Below, piece after piece: positions 15,830-24,492 of a DNA stretch of 64,000 nt (position 1 is its first letter; the number at the start of each line of letters is the position of its first letter). Position numbers and translations under genes: made by a program. The notes under the pieces are model-generated. The model saw only the letters and a program-made list of their open reading frames with translations. It was not told the origin of the DNA and searched no databases. Origin of the DNA: Mycobacterium sp. MS1601 (GTDB lineage Bacteria; Actinomycetota; Actinomycetes; Mycobacteriales; Mycobacteriaceae); assembly GCF_001984215.1 (NCBI RefSeq), contig NZ_CP019420.1, forward strand, positions 2,728,001 through 2,792,000, read 5' to 3'.

Positions 15830-17095
15830 CTAATTGTGTTTGCGCAGCTCGGCTTTCGCGAGGGAACGCAGGTGCACCTCGTCGGGTCCGTCGAAGATTC
15901 GCATGGACCGGTGCCAGCCGTACATGGCGGCCAGCGGCACGTCATCGCTGACGCCTGCGCCGCCGTGTACCTGGATGGCCCGGTCGATCACGTCCAGCGC
16001 CACCCGGGGTACTGACACCTTGGCTGCCGAAATAGTCTGTGCCGCAGCTCGATTACCGTGCACGTCGATGGTCTTGGCCGCGAACTGACACAGCAGTCTG
16101 GCCTGGTCGATGGCGATGCGTGACTCGGCAATCTGCTGCTGCACCGTGCCCTGGTCAGCCAACGGCTTACCGAAGGCGATACGCGAGGTGGCACGCGCCG
16201 TCATCAGCGACAGTGCGCGCTCAGCCGCTCCGAGTGCCCGCATGCAGTGGTGGATGCGTCCCGGCCCCAGGCGCGCCTGCGCCACAGCGAATCCGGCTCC
16301 CTCTTCACCGAGGATGTTGGTCACCGGTACCCGGACGTTGTCGTAGACCACTTCGCAGTGACCGTGCTGGTCATGACGGCCGAACACCGGTACATCGCGC
16401 ACGATGGTGACACCCGGTGTCGCCACCGGGACCAGCACCATGGACTGCTGGCGGTGCGGTGCGGCGTCGAAGTCGGTCTTGCCCATCACGATCAGCAGAG
16501 CGCAGCGGGGATCGGCCGCGCCGCTGGTCCACCACTTGCGGCCATTGATCACGTACTCGTCACCGTCGCGGACGATGCTCGTCTCGATGTTGGTGGCATC
16601 CGAGCTGGCCACCGTCACCTCGGTCATGGAGAACGCCGAACGGATCTCACCGTCGAGCAGCGGCTGCAACCACCGGGCCTTCTGGTCCTCGGTGCCGAAC
16701 AGGTGCAGCAGTTCCATGTTGCCGGTATCAGGGGCTTGTCCGTTGGTGGCCTCGGGCGCCAGATGCAGGCTCCAGCCGGTGATCTCGGCCAGTCCTGCGT
16801 AGTCGAGCTGGCTGATTCCGGATTCGGCGGGCAGGAACAGATTCCACAGGCCGCGGGAGCGAGCCTCCCGCTTGAGTTCTTCGACCACCGGCGGCACCAC
16901 GTGATCATCGGGGCCGGCGGCCCGGCGGTAGGCCTCGTACTCGTGCTCGGCGGGGAAGACATGCGAGTGCATGAAATCCACCAGCGTGGCGCGGAGCTCG
17001 CGGGCCCGCTCCGAGGGGCGCAGGTCAAGTGTCGCGGGATCGGTCTCGGGCGGCAGTGCCGGGGCGGCGACCAGGGGGGCGGTGGTGGTGGTCAT
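15830..17095 (-). CDS. Acyl-CoA dehydrogenase, ACAD10/ACAD11-like
   Basis: This 421-residue flavoprotein has the FAD-binding FSMTEVTVASSDATNIET and NGRKWWTSGAADPR segments. The C-terminal part carries HGGAGVSDDVPLAAMYGWHRSMRIFDGPDEVH. The position of the usual catalytic Glu is Asp within DGPDEVH, as in ACAD10/11-type dehydrogenases. It is 14 bp downstream of a phosphotransferase gene. In human ACAD10/11 the same two activities are fused, and they process 4-hydroxy acids through a 4-phosphoryloxyacyl-CoA. The same chemistry is the best inference here. Confidence 0.92.
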   Translation of the reverse strand: MTTTTAPLVAAPALPPETDPATLDLRPSERARELRATLVDFMHSHVFPAEHEYEAYRRAAGPDDHVVPPVVEELKREARSRGLWNLFLPAESGISQLDYAGLAEITGWSLHLAPEATNGQAPDTGNMELLHLFGTEDQKARWLQPLLDGEIRSAFSMTEVTVASSDATNIETSIVRDGDEYVINGRKWWTSGAADPRCALLIVMGKTDFDAAPHRQQSMVLVPVATPGVTIVRDVPVFGRHDQHGHCEVVYDNVRVPVTNILGEEGAGFAVAQARLGPGRIHHCMRALGAAERALSLMTARATSRIAFGKPLADQGTVQQQIAESRIAIDQARLLCQFAAKTIDVHGNRAAAQTISAAKVSVPRVALDVIDRAIQVHGGAGVSDDVPLAAMYGWHRSMRIFDGPDEVHLRSLAKAELRKHN

Positions 17096-17108
17096 GAAAT
17101 CCTCCGGT

Positions 17109-18131
17109 TCATATGACGGCGGAGCGTGACGCCCGCTCCAGGGCTCGGTTCAGCAGTGGATCCACCATGGCACCGACACCGGCAAAGTCCTCGCCCTCGG
17201 TGTGGCCCTGCAGATGTCGGGCGTGGATGCCTTCCAGGATCACCGTCACCTTGAAATCTGCGAACACCAGATACCAGTCGATGTCAACGACGTCGATGCC
17301 GCGGGCATTCAGGTAGACGTCCACCAGTTCGTCGCGGGTGGGGAAGCCGGGTAGCGCTGTGGCGCCCGCGGTGATCGGATTGTGAAACTCGCCCTCGTGG
17401 TCCCAGAACGAGCACAGGATGCCCAGATCGGTCAACGTGTCACCGAGGGTGGACATCTCCCAGTCCAGCAGTCCGATGATGCGGGTGGGATTGCCGGCTG
17501 TGACCATCAGGTTGTCGATCTTGAAGTCCCCGTGCACGATTCCGGGGTAGCGGCTGGCAGGCAGCGTGGAGGCCAGCCGCGTGTGCAATTCCTGCACCTC
17601 CGCGCGCGGGCGGGTGACCGAAGACTCCCACTGACGCATCCAACGGCGCAGTTGACGCTCCAGGTAGCCGTCGGGTCTTCCCCAGTCCGCCAGTCCCACC
17701 GACGCCGGATCGATCTGGTGCAGATCGGCCAGTACCTGAATTGCATTGTGTGCCAGTTGTGCCCGCTGCTGCTCGTCGAGCTTGCGGGTGTCGTCGGCGG
17801 TGCGCAGGGTGATGCCGTCCAGTTTGTCCATCACGTAGAACCGGGCACCGATCACCGAGGTGTCGTCACAGAGCGCCACCGTCCGCGGTACCGGAACTGC
17901 GCTGCCCTGCAATGCGGAGATGGCGCGATACTCGCGCCCCATGTCATGGGCGGTGGGCAGGACATGGCCCACCGGAGGGCGGCGAAGGATCCAGTGTCGT
18001 TGCCCATCGGTGAGCTCGTAGGTCGGATTGGAGCGGCCACCGGCGATCAGCCATGCGCGCAGGTCGTCACCCACCGGGTGGGTCTCTACGTCGGCGAGCC
18101 AGTCCCGCAGCCGTGAAATGTTCTCGATCAT
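17109..18131 (-). CDS. APH-fold phosphotransferase, partner of the acyl-CoA dehydrogenase
   Basis: The 340-residue protein has the aminoglycoside-phosphotransferase/choline-kinase fold. An N-terminal nucleotide-binding part includes PTYELTDGQRHWILRRPP. The catalytic Brenner motif is IVHGDFKIDNLMV, and the metal-binding part is GLLDWEMSTLGDTLTDLG. Its ATG overlaps the TetR stop by four bases (ATGA at 18128-18131). Rather than antibiotic resistance, context suggests phosphorylation of a hydroxyacyl-CoA, as in ACAD10/11 and the bacterial levulinate pathway, where the phosphate then leaves to form an enoyl-CoA. Confidence 0.9.
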   Translation of the reverse strand: MIENISRLRDWLADVETHPVGDDLRAWLIAGGRSNPTYELTDGQRHWILRRPPVGHVLPTAHDMGREYRAISALQGSAVPVPRTVALCDDTSVIGARFYVMDKLDGITLRTADDTRKLDEQQRAQLAHNAIQVLADLHQIDPASVGLADWGRPDGYLERQLRRWMRQWESSVTRPRAEVQELHTRLASTLPASRYPGIVHGDFKIDNLMVTAGNPTRIIGLLDWEMSTLGDTLTDLGILCSFWDHEGEFHNPITAGATALPGFPTRDELVDVYLNARGIDVVDIDWYLVFADFKVTVILEGIHARHLQGHTEGEDFAGVGAMVDPLLNRALERASRSAVI

Positions 18132-18739
18132 CGTTGTGCTCCAACAGTTCCCAATGCCAGTTCGGCGTAACGCTGTGCGATTTGCTCAGGGGTGAGGTGG
18201 CCGTTCGGGCGGTACCAGCTGGCGATCGAGGAGCCCATGCTGATGATGGCTCGCGCCGCCTCGTGCGGATATGCTGTGGTGAATGCCCCCTCGGCGACCC
18301 CGCGGTCGATGATCACGCGGAACATCTGCTCCTGCTGATCTCGCAGGGCCACCACGATCCGGTGGCCCACGTCATCGAGGCTACGGATCTCCGAGGCCCC
18401 GATCAGCGCCTCGGCTCGACGCTGAGTGTGAAACAACGCCCACGCCCGCATCAGCGCGTCGAGTTGCTCGGTCGGTGAGTTGCCCGCCTGGATGAGCGCC
18501 GCGTTGGTCGAGGCGATGACGTCCTTCATCGCCGCTTCCATGATGTGTTGGAGGATGCGCTGTTTCGACGGAAAGTAGTGGTAGATGGTGGCCGGTGTCA
18601 TACCGGCATCGCGGGCGATGTCGCGGATAGAAGTTCCGTGGTAGCCCCGCGATTGGAAGTTCTGGACCGCCGCGGCGACCACGACCCGGCTTCCGCTACC
18701 GTTCACTGTTCTCACAGTACGGCTCGCAGTGTCAGGCAT
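18128..18739 (-). CDS. TetR family repressor of the phosphotransferase / acyl-CoA dehydrogenase operon
   Basis: I take the ATG at 18739 (MPDTASRTVR), with a gggag ribosome-binding sequence, giving 203 residues; a longer frame adds an Arg/Gly-rich stretch without family similarity. The helix-turn-helix is clear: VVAAAVQNFQSRGYHGTSIR, DIARDAGMTPATIYHYFPSK. The C-terminal ligand domain resembles acyl-CoA-sensing TetR proteins. As first gene of the operon it probably autoregulates through the palindrome at 18889-18898, about 150 bp upstream. Confidence 0.92.
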   Translation of the reverse strand: MPDTASRTVRTVNGSGSRVVVAAAVQNFQSRGYHGTSIRDIARDAGMTPATIYHYFPSKQRILQHIMEAAMKDVIASTNAALIQAGNSPTEQLDALMRAWALFHTQRRAEALIGASEIRSLDDVGHRIVVALRDQQEQMFRVIIDRGVAEGAFTTAYPHEAARAIISMGSSIASWYRPNGHLTPEQIAQRYAELALGTVGAQR

Positions 18740-19352
18740 CACGCGACTCCCGTCGCAGCCCGAACCGCGGTGGACGCAACCGTGGCGTGAGCGGCTGCCA
18801 GGTCCGGGTAGGGCATCGCCCACGGTGGCACGGTCTCCTCCTTCGCATCCGACCGATGTGACTCAGCTCTCCGCGATGTTGCCAACCGAACGATCGTTTG
18901 TCAACGGTGCATAAATTGGTCTATCGCTGCACTTCAGGGCGATTACGACATCTTCCCATCTAGAAAACGGTTGTTCGGCCGTGGATTGTGCGCCGTTCGA
19001 ACGGGCCGAAAACGCGCGGTGGGCGCGGATCACGCGGCGTTGGCTGGGGACCATGCCGACTGCCGTGCCCGCCGACGTCCTCAATCCCGTGGACGTGCAT
19101 GGGACCTCCTGGCGCCGAGCCGATTTGGCAACGGAAGTGACTGTGCATCAGGGTGTTTCGCAAAGCTATGTACTGCGGCGGCCGGTATCCGTAACGTTTC
19201 GGAGCCCCCGCACGACTGACTTGTCGACGGTATGGTGGGTGTCTCGCGGGTGGGGGTCGCCGCGTCAGGGGGAAATTCTCGAGCGTCACCGCCGACGTGC
19301 TTGGGTGCGGCACCGTGGCCGCCTATGAGGGAACGACAGCGATTCGCAAAGG
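18740..19352. other. 613-bp gap between tetR and the GH5-like gene
   Basis: The gap holds the promoter of the TetR operon, including the palindrome at 18889-18898, and presumably the promoter of the GH5-like gene at its right end. Open frames inside it (for example 18981-19328) show no recognisable protein family and lack ribosome sites. I see no repeat, RNA gene or coding remnant that I can name. Confidence 0.5.
18889..18898. promoter_or_regulatory. Candidate TetR operator (AACGATCGTT palindrome)
   Basis: A perfect 10-bp palindrome lies within aaccgaacgatcgtttgtca, a form common for TetR operators in mycobacteria. It is about 150 bp upstream of the TetR start at 18739 and is the only strong palindrome in this gap. 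Confidence 0.5.
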
Positions 19353-20576
19353 ATGACGATCGTGGTGCCAATAATCCGGCGGCGTACTGCGCTCAAGCTG
19401 CCGGTGGTTGCCTCCGCAGCAGCATTGTTGACGCTCACGCAAACCCCACGGGCCTCGGCGGCCCCGGCCAGGTGGACACCGGAGCGCGCGCACACCTGGT
19501 ATCGCGGGCAAGGCTGGTTGGTGGGGGCCAACTACATCCCATCGAATGCTGTCAACCAATTCGAGATGTTTCAGGCCCAGTCGTTCGACCCCCAACTGAT
19601 CGAGAGTGAGCTCCGCCTCGCCAGGCTGATCGGTATCAACACCGTGCGGGTGTTCCTGCATGACCAGTTGTGGACGCAGGATCGGGTGGGTTTCCTGCGC
19701 AGACTCGACCAGTTCATCGGCATTGCCGAGCGCAACCGGATCAAACCCCTACTGGTGCTGTTCGATTCGTGCTGGGACCCGCTGCCCAGAGCGGGCCGCC
19801 AGCGCGCACCACAGCGCGGCATCCACAACTCACGATGGGTGCAGAGCCCGGGGGCGGCGCGCCTGAACGACCGCCGCTATGCGTTGGTGATGAACGACTA
19901 TGTCAAGGGTGTGTTGACCCAGTTCCGCAGGGATGATCGAGTGCTGGGCTGGGATCTGTGGAATGAGCCCGACAACCCCGCCAGCGTCTACAGTGACGTG
20001 GAGAATCCCGACAAACTGGAACTGGTGGCCGAACTGCTGCCGCAGGTGTTTCGCTGGGCGCGTGACGTGGACCCCAGCCAGCCGCTGACCAGTGGGGTCT
20101 GGGAGGGTGAATGGGGCGACCCGGCGCGGCGCACCGAGATCGCGGGCATCCAGCTCCAGCACTCCGACGTCATCACTTTTCACAGTTATGCGCCGCCGCC
20201 GGAGTTCGACTTCCGGATCGATGAACTGTCGCCGTGGCGGCGGCCGATGATCTGCACCGAGTACATGGCCAGAACCGAGGGCAGCACGGTCGAGGGAATT
20301 CTGCCGATTGCTCAGCGCCGCAACGTTGGAACGTACACCTGGGGCTTGATCGCCGGCAAGACACAGACGTATCTACCCTGGGATTCCTGGGACCATCCCT
20401 ACGTGACCGAGCCTCCGCGGGAGTGGTTTCACGACCTGCTGCACCGCGGTGGCAGGCCCTACCGGGACCGGGAGATCCACACCATGCGCAGGCTCACCGG
20501 CCGGGTGGACGCCATGCCCGGGCGGCGTCCGGACTCCGAGTGGCGCACTCGACGGGGGCGCGTAGTCACCCGCTGA
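19353..20576 (+). CDS. Exported GH5-like glycoside hydrolase
   Basis: The 407 residues start with IIRRRTALKLPVVASAAALLTL...ASAAPA, a probable Tat or Sec signal with cleavage near residue 37. The mature (beta/alpha)8 enzyme has the acid/base Glu205 in WDLWNEPDN and the likely nucleophile Glu303 in MICTEYMAR, plus VITFHSY between them. This is the clan GH-A pattern of cellulases and mannanases. Target glycans could be plant polysaccharides or the cell's own surface glycans. An aaagga sequence sits directly before the ATG, so the GTG at 19362 (fourth codon) may be the true start. It stands alone, with no transport genes nearby. Confidence 0.88.
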   Translation: MTIVVPIIRRRTALKLPVVASAAALLTLTQTPRASAAPARWTPERAHTWYRGQGWLVGANYIPSNAVNQFEMFQAQSFDPQLIESELRLARLIGINTVRVFLHDQLWTQDRVGFLRRLDQFIGIAERNRIKPLLVLFDSCWDPLPRAGRQRAPQRGIHNSRWVQSPGAARLNDRRYALVMNDYVKGVLTQFRRDDRVLGWDLWNEPDNPASVYSDVENPDKLELVAELLPQVFRWARDVDPSQPLTSGVWEGEWGDPARRTEIAGIQLQHSDVITFHSYAPPPEFDFRIDELSPWRRPMICTEYMARTEGSTVEGILPIAQRRNVGTYTWGLIAGKTQTYLPWDSWDHPYVTEPPREWFHDLLHRGGRPYRDREIHTMRRLTGRVDAMPGRRPDSEWRTRRGRVVTR

Positions 20577-20690
20577 CCCTCGTCGGCTCGCCGGTGCCAC
20601 CGCCGCGGATGCCCTCGCTCGCCGTGAAACCACCAGTCAGTGAAGGAAATCGAGTTGAGGCGTGCCGACCCGCGGTGTTCACTTGTGAAC

Positions 20691-21314
20691 ATGGCGGACA
20701 GATTGGCGGGCCTGACCCGCAAGCCGGACCGTGCCGGCACCCGGGCCCTGGTGGACGAGGTGTTCGACACTTGCACGGTGGCCACCGTCGCCACGGTGCT
20801 CGACGATGAACCCTGGTCGGTACCGATGCTGGTGGTTCGTGACGGAGACCGGTTGCTACTGCACGGCTCCACCGGGGCCGGCGCCCTACGTCACCTCGCC
20901 GCCGGGGCGAAGGTGGCGGTCAGCGCGTTCCTGCTCGACGGCCTGGTGATCGCCGAACGGCAGTTCGAACACTCGGCGAACTACCGCTCGGTCGTGGTCC
21001 GCGGCGTCTGCTCGGCCATCAGCGGCGACGAGATTGCCGCAGCCCTCGACCTTTTCACCGAGCGCCTGATACCGGGGCGAGTCGGCGAATGCCCTCCGCA
21101 CTCCGCCAAAGAGATCGCCCAATCCCTGGTACTGCAGCTGGCGATCACCGAGGACAACTGGATCGCCAAGCAGCGCTGCGGCCCGCCGTCCTCGCCGAGT
21201 GACCAATGGACCGGTGTCATCCCAGCTATCCATGGCTACGGGCCGCCGGTGTCGGAGTCCCCGCAACCCGTGCCGCGGTCCGTCAGTGACTTCGTGAGCC
21301 AACGGCGTCACTGA
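20691..21314 (+). CDS. Pyridoxamine 5'-phosphate oxidase-like flavin protein
   Basis: From the ATG at 20691 the protein has 207 residues with a split-barrel fold. Typical segments are DEVFDTCTVATVATVLDDEPWSVPML, RLLLHGSTGAGALRHLAAG and SVVVRGVCSAISG. Relatives bind FMN, F420 or heme; NimA-like reductases are in the same group. A GTG at 20640 would extend it by 17 residues, and neither start has a good ribosome site. Its 3' end overlaps the convergent aminotransferase gene by about 30 bp if the latter's frameshift is repaired. Confidence 0.85.
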   Translation: MADRLAGLTRKPDRAGTRALVDEVFDTCTVATVATVLDDEPWSVPMLVVRDGDRLLLHGSTGAGALRHLAAGAKVAVSAFLLDGLVIAERQFEHSANYRSVVVRGVCSAISGDEIAAALDLFTERLIPGRVGECPPHSAKEIAQSLVLQLAITEDNWIAKQRCGPPSSPSDQWTGVIPAIHGYGPPVSESPQPVPRSVSDFVSQRRH

Positions 21315-22499
21315 GTGACGCGAGCAGCCGGTCCACCTCCTGGGCAGTGTTGTACGGCGCCAACCCAATTCGTAGGCCGCCGGCCTCCCGAGCCCCAGAT
21401 GGCGGGCCGCCTCGTAGGCGTAGAACGATCCGGACGGCGCATTGATGTCCCGGCGCGCCAGCTTGGCGCTCACCATCGCCGCGTCCACCCCGTCGAAGGT
21501 CACCAACAACGTCGGAGTCCGGTGCGCCGCCCGCGAGTGCACCGTGATCCCCGGGATCTGGCGCAGCCCGATTTCGATGCGCTCGCGCAGGGCCAGTTCG
21601 TAGGCGTCGACGGCGGCCATCGCGGTCACCAGACGGTCCCGTCGGCTGTCCCCAGCCGCCAGTCCGGCAAGGAAGTCGATGGCTGCGGTGGTGCCTGCCA
21701 TCAGCTCATATGGCAGGGTGCCGTGCTCGAAGCGTTCCGGCACCCGATCGGGGGAAGGCAGTAACTTGTCGGGTCGCAATTCGGCCAGCACCGCGGCGCG
21801 CCCGGCCACCACACCGCAGTGCGGCCCCAGGAACTTGTACGGCGAGCAGGCGAAGAAGTCGGCCCCCAGTGCACGGACGTCGACACTGTGGTGGGCGGTG
21901 AAGTGCACACCGTCGACATAGAGCAGAGCATCCACGGCGTGGACATGCCCGGCGATGGTCGCGATATCCGGCATGGTGCCGATCAGGTTGGACGCCGCCG
22001 TCACCGCGACCAACCGGGTGCGCTCACTCAACTGTGCTGCGACGTCCTGCGCGGACAGCTCGGAGGTGGCCGGGTCGAAGTCCACCCACCGCACCGTGAC
22101 GCCCGCGGCCGCAGCGGCCAACACCCACGGCCGGACGTTGGCGTCGTGGTCCAGCCGCGTCACCACGATCTCGTCGCCCGCACCCCAACTCCGGGCAAGG
22201 GTTCTGGCGAAGTCGAAGGTCAAGGCCGTCATGCTGCGGCCGAAGACCACTTCGTCGGCGGCGGCGCCAAGCAGGTCGGCGAGCGCGGCACGACAGCTCA
22301 GCACCAACTCTTCGGCATTGCGTGCCGCCACCGTGACGCTGCCCCGGTTCGCCAGCGGATTCAACAGGGCGCTGCGAATCGCATCCGCCACCGGGACGGG
22401 GGTCTGGGATCCGCCGGGACCGTCGAAGAACGCGGTACCTGACGAGAGTGCGGGAAAATGGCTGCGAATCGTGTCAACGTCGAGAGTGGGTGCCGTCAC
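21283..22499 (-). pseudogene. Class V aminotransferase / cysteine desulfurase-like protein, interrupted by a frameshift
   Basis: The frame from the GTG at 22499 encodes FFDGPGGSQTPVPVADAI, a PLP site in ACSPYKFLGPHCG with the Schiff-base Lys, and normal sequence up to ARHLGLG. At 21387-21389 (CCC on the + strand) the frame shifts. The correct continuation, GGLRIGLAPYNTAQEVDRLL and LASLSDAVGSRSH then stop, is in the next frame and ends at 21283. Adding one C restores a 405-residue protein of the expected length. The family is that of VC1184-like enzymes of unknown function. It follows a hydroxyacid dehydrogenase gene by 14 bp in one operon. Confidence 0.88.
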
Positions 22500-22513
22500 C
22501 CGTGAAGTCTGCC

Positions 22514-23410
22514 TCACACCCGGTTGGGTGGCACCTCGCCGTCGGCGAACGCGGTGATCTGGCGCAGCGCCACCCGCCACGCGCGCTCCTCGGCACCTGC
22601 CGTGCTACCGGCCACGTGTGGTGTCAGCAGCAGGCCGGGCGCCGACCACAGCGGGTGTCCGTCGGGCAGCGGTTCCGGGTCGGTGACGTCGAGCGCGGCA
22701 CGTAGCCGTCCGGACCGCAGTTCGACGAGAAGAGCATCGGTGTCCACAGCAGACCCCCGGCCGGCGTTGACCAGAACGGCACCGTCACGCATCCGTGCCA
22801 GGAAGCCGGCGTCGACGATGTGGCGGGTGGCCGGGGCATCGGGCAGCATCGCCACCACCGCGTCCGCGTCCGGCAACAGGTTGTCCACATCGGCGAGGGC
22901 ATGCACGCCCGGCCGCGCGGTGCGCCCCACCAGTGTCACCTCCACCTCGAACGGCGCCAGTCGCGCTGCCAGATTGGTGCCCAGATCGCCTGCCCCGAGC
23001 ACCACGATCCGCTTACCGATCAAGGTGTCGCTGGTCCGGTGTCCCCAGGTGCCCGCCGCCTGTAGTCCGGCGAACAGCGGCAGCTCACGGTAGATGTCCA
23101 GCAGTACTGCCACTACCCATTCGGCAGTCGAACCCCCATGGGCGCCACGGCCGTTCGACAGCATCACTGCGCTTGGTACGAAGGGCCGCCACTGTTCGTA
23201 GCCGGCGTGCAGCGTCTGCACCAACCGCAGCTCTGGCAGGTCGGCGAACCGTCGTCCGGTGGCCGGGGCATCGAAGAAATCGACGACCACCACCGGGGTG
23301 TCGAGATGCTCCTCGGGCCAGGGCTGACCGGCCTCGTAGCGGACGGGCGCCAGCTTCTGCGACGACCCCAGTATCTGCATACCGAGGTCGTCGGGAACAA
23401 GCACCTTCAT
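22514..23410 (-). CDS. D-2-hydroxyacid dehydrogenase
   Basis: Starting at the ATG at 23410, which shares a base with the preceding stop (TGATG), the protein has 298 residues. It shows the NAD motif VVLGAGDLGTNLAARL, the Arg loop VNAGRGSAVDTDALL, the acidic DVTDPEPLPDGHP and the catalytic His in LLTPHVAGST. It resembles phosphoglycerate-dehydrogenase-like reductases of actinobacteria. It sits between an aldo-keto reductase gene and an aminotransferase gene, forming a three-gene operon that could interconvert a keto, hydroxy and amino compound. The substrate is unknown. Confidence 0.92.
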   Translation of the reverse strand: MKVLVPDDLGMQILGSSQKLAPVRYEAGQPWPEEHLDTPVVVVDFFDAPATGRRFADLPELRLVQTLHAGYEQWRPFVPSAVMLSNGRGAHGGSTAEWVVAVLLDIYRELPLFAGLQAAGTWGHRTSDTLIGKRIVVLGAGDLGTNLAARLAPFEVEVTLVGRTARPGVHALADVDNLLPDADAVVAMLPDAPATRHIVDAGFLARMRDGAVLVNAGRGSAVDTDALLVELRSGRLRAALDVTDPEPLPDGHPLWSAPGLLLTPHVAGSTAGAEERAWRVALRQITAFADGEVPPNRV

Positions 23411-24474
23411 CAGATGTCCGAGCTCTCCCGCCACAGGTCGATACCGGATTCCGTTGCATATCTGTCGATTTCGGACAGCTCCTCGTCGGTGAAGTCCAGG
23501 TTGTCCAGTGCACCCAGGTTTTCGTCGAGCTGCGCGACGCTGGAGGCGCCCACCAGGGTGGAGGACACCGCGGGGTCCCGCAGCACCCAGGCCAGGGCCA
23601 GCTGTGCCAGCGACTGACCGCGCCGCTGTGCAATGGCGTTCAGGCCGCGGAGCTGGTCGCGCACCTGGTCGGTGACCAGCTTGTCGTCGAACGACGGGCG
23701 GGAGCGGTCAATGTCCTCGGCGGGCTGCTCGAGGTAACGATTGGTCAGCAGTCCCTGGGCCAGGGCGGTGAACGCGATGGCCCCCATGCCGGCCTTGCCG
23801 AGCTCGGCGGTGAGTCCGCCTTCGATCCAGCGGTTGAGCAGCGAGTACGACGGCTGATGGATCACCAGCGGGGTGCCCAGCCGGGCGGCGATGGCCGAGG
23901 CCTCTGCGGTCTTGCTCGCCGAGTACGACGAGATGCCGACGTAGCGGGTCTTTCCCGCGCGCACGGCGGTGTCGAGCGCGCCGATGGTCTCTTCCAGCGG
24001 TGTCACCGGGTCGATGCGGTGGGAGTAGAAGATGTCGACATGGTCCAGCCCCAGGCGGTCCAGCGACTCGTCCAGGCTGGCCAGCACGTAGGCCCGCCCA
24101 CCCAGCTGACCGTAGGGGCCCGGCCACATGTCCCAGCCCGCCTTGGTGGAGATGATCAGCTCGTTGCGATACGGCTTGAAATCGCGCCGCAGCATCCGGC
24201 CGAAGTTCTCCTCGGCTGATCCGTACGGTGGGCCGTAGTTGTTCGCCAGGTCGAAGTGTGTGATGCCGCGGTCGAATGCGTGCCGCAGGATCTCACGCTG
24301 GCCGTCGAAGGGCCGATTGTCGCCGAAGTTGTACCAGAGCCCGAGCGAAATGGCGGGCAGCAGCAGGCCCGACGTCCCGACTCGCCGGTAAGGCATGGCG
24401 GCGTAGCGGTCCCGCGCCGCCGTCCACGGATCGTGGGTGAAAGGGACGTCGGTGATCACGAGGTCGTCGGCCAT
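23410..24474 (-). CDS. Aldo/keto reductase, YghZ (glyceraldehyde 3-phosphate reductase)-like
   Basis: This 354-residue TIM-barrel protein has the active-site Asp/Tyr in THFDLANNYGPPYGSAEENFG, Lys in IISTKAGWDMW, and His in DIFYSHRIDPVTPLEETIGAL. The YAAMPYRRVGTSGLLLPAISLGLW opening and the PPYGSAEE insertion are typical of the YghZ/Gpr subgroup, which reduces glyceraldehyde phosphate or methylglyoxal with NADPH. It is the first gene of the operon with the hydroxyacid dehydrogenase and the frameshifted aminotransferase. It starts 18 bp after the helicase stop. Confidence 0.92.
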   Translation of the reverse strand: MADDLVITDVPFTHDPWTAARDRYAAMPYRRVGTSGLLLPAISLGLWYNFGDNRPFDGQREILRHAFDRGITHFDLANNYGPPYGSAEENFGRMLRRDFKPYRNELIISTKAGWDMWPGPYGQLGGRAYVLASLDESLDRLGLDHVDIFYSHRIDPVTPLEETIGALDTAVRAGKTRYVGISSYSASKTAEASAIAARLGTPLVIHQPSYSLLNRWIEGGLTAELGKAGMGAIAFTALAQGLLTNRYLEQPAEDIDRSRPSFDDKLVTDQVRDQLRGLNAIAQRRGQSLAQLALAWVLRDPAVSSTLVGASSVAQLDENLGALDNLDFTDEELSEIDRYATESGIDLWRESSDI

Positions 24475-24492
24475 GGGTTCAGGTTAGTCGGC

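Noticed and set aside
17109..18131. Aminoglycoside resistance gene
   Set aside because: The APH fold is present, but the coupling to an acyl-CoA dehydrogenase and TetR makes a hydroxyacyl-CoA kinase far more likely.
18981..19328. 115-residue open frame in the gap before the GH5-like gene
   Set aside because: No recognisable motif, no convincing ribosome site, and Arg/Trp-rich composition; treated as non-coding.
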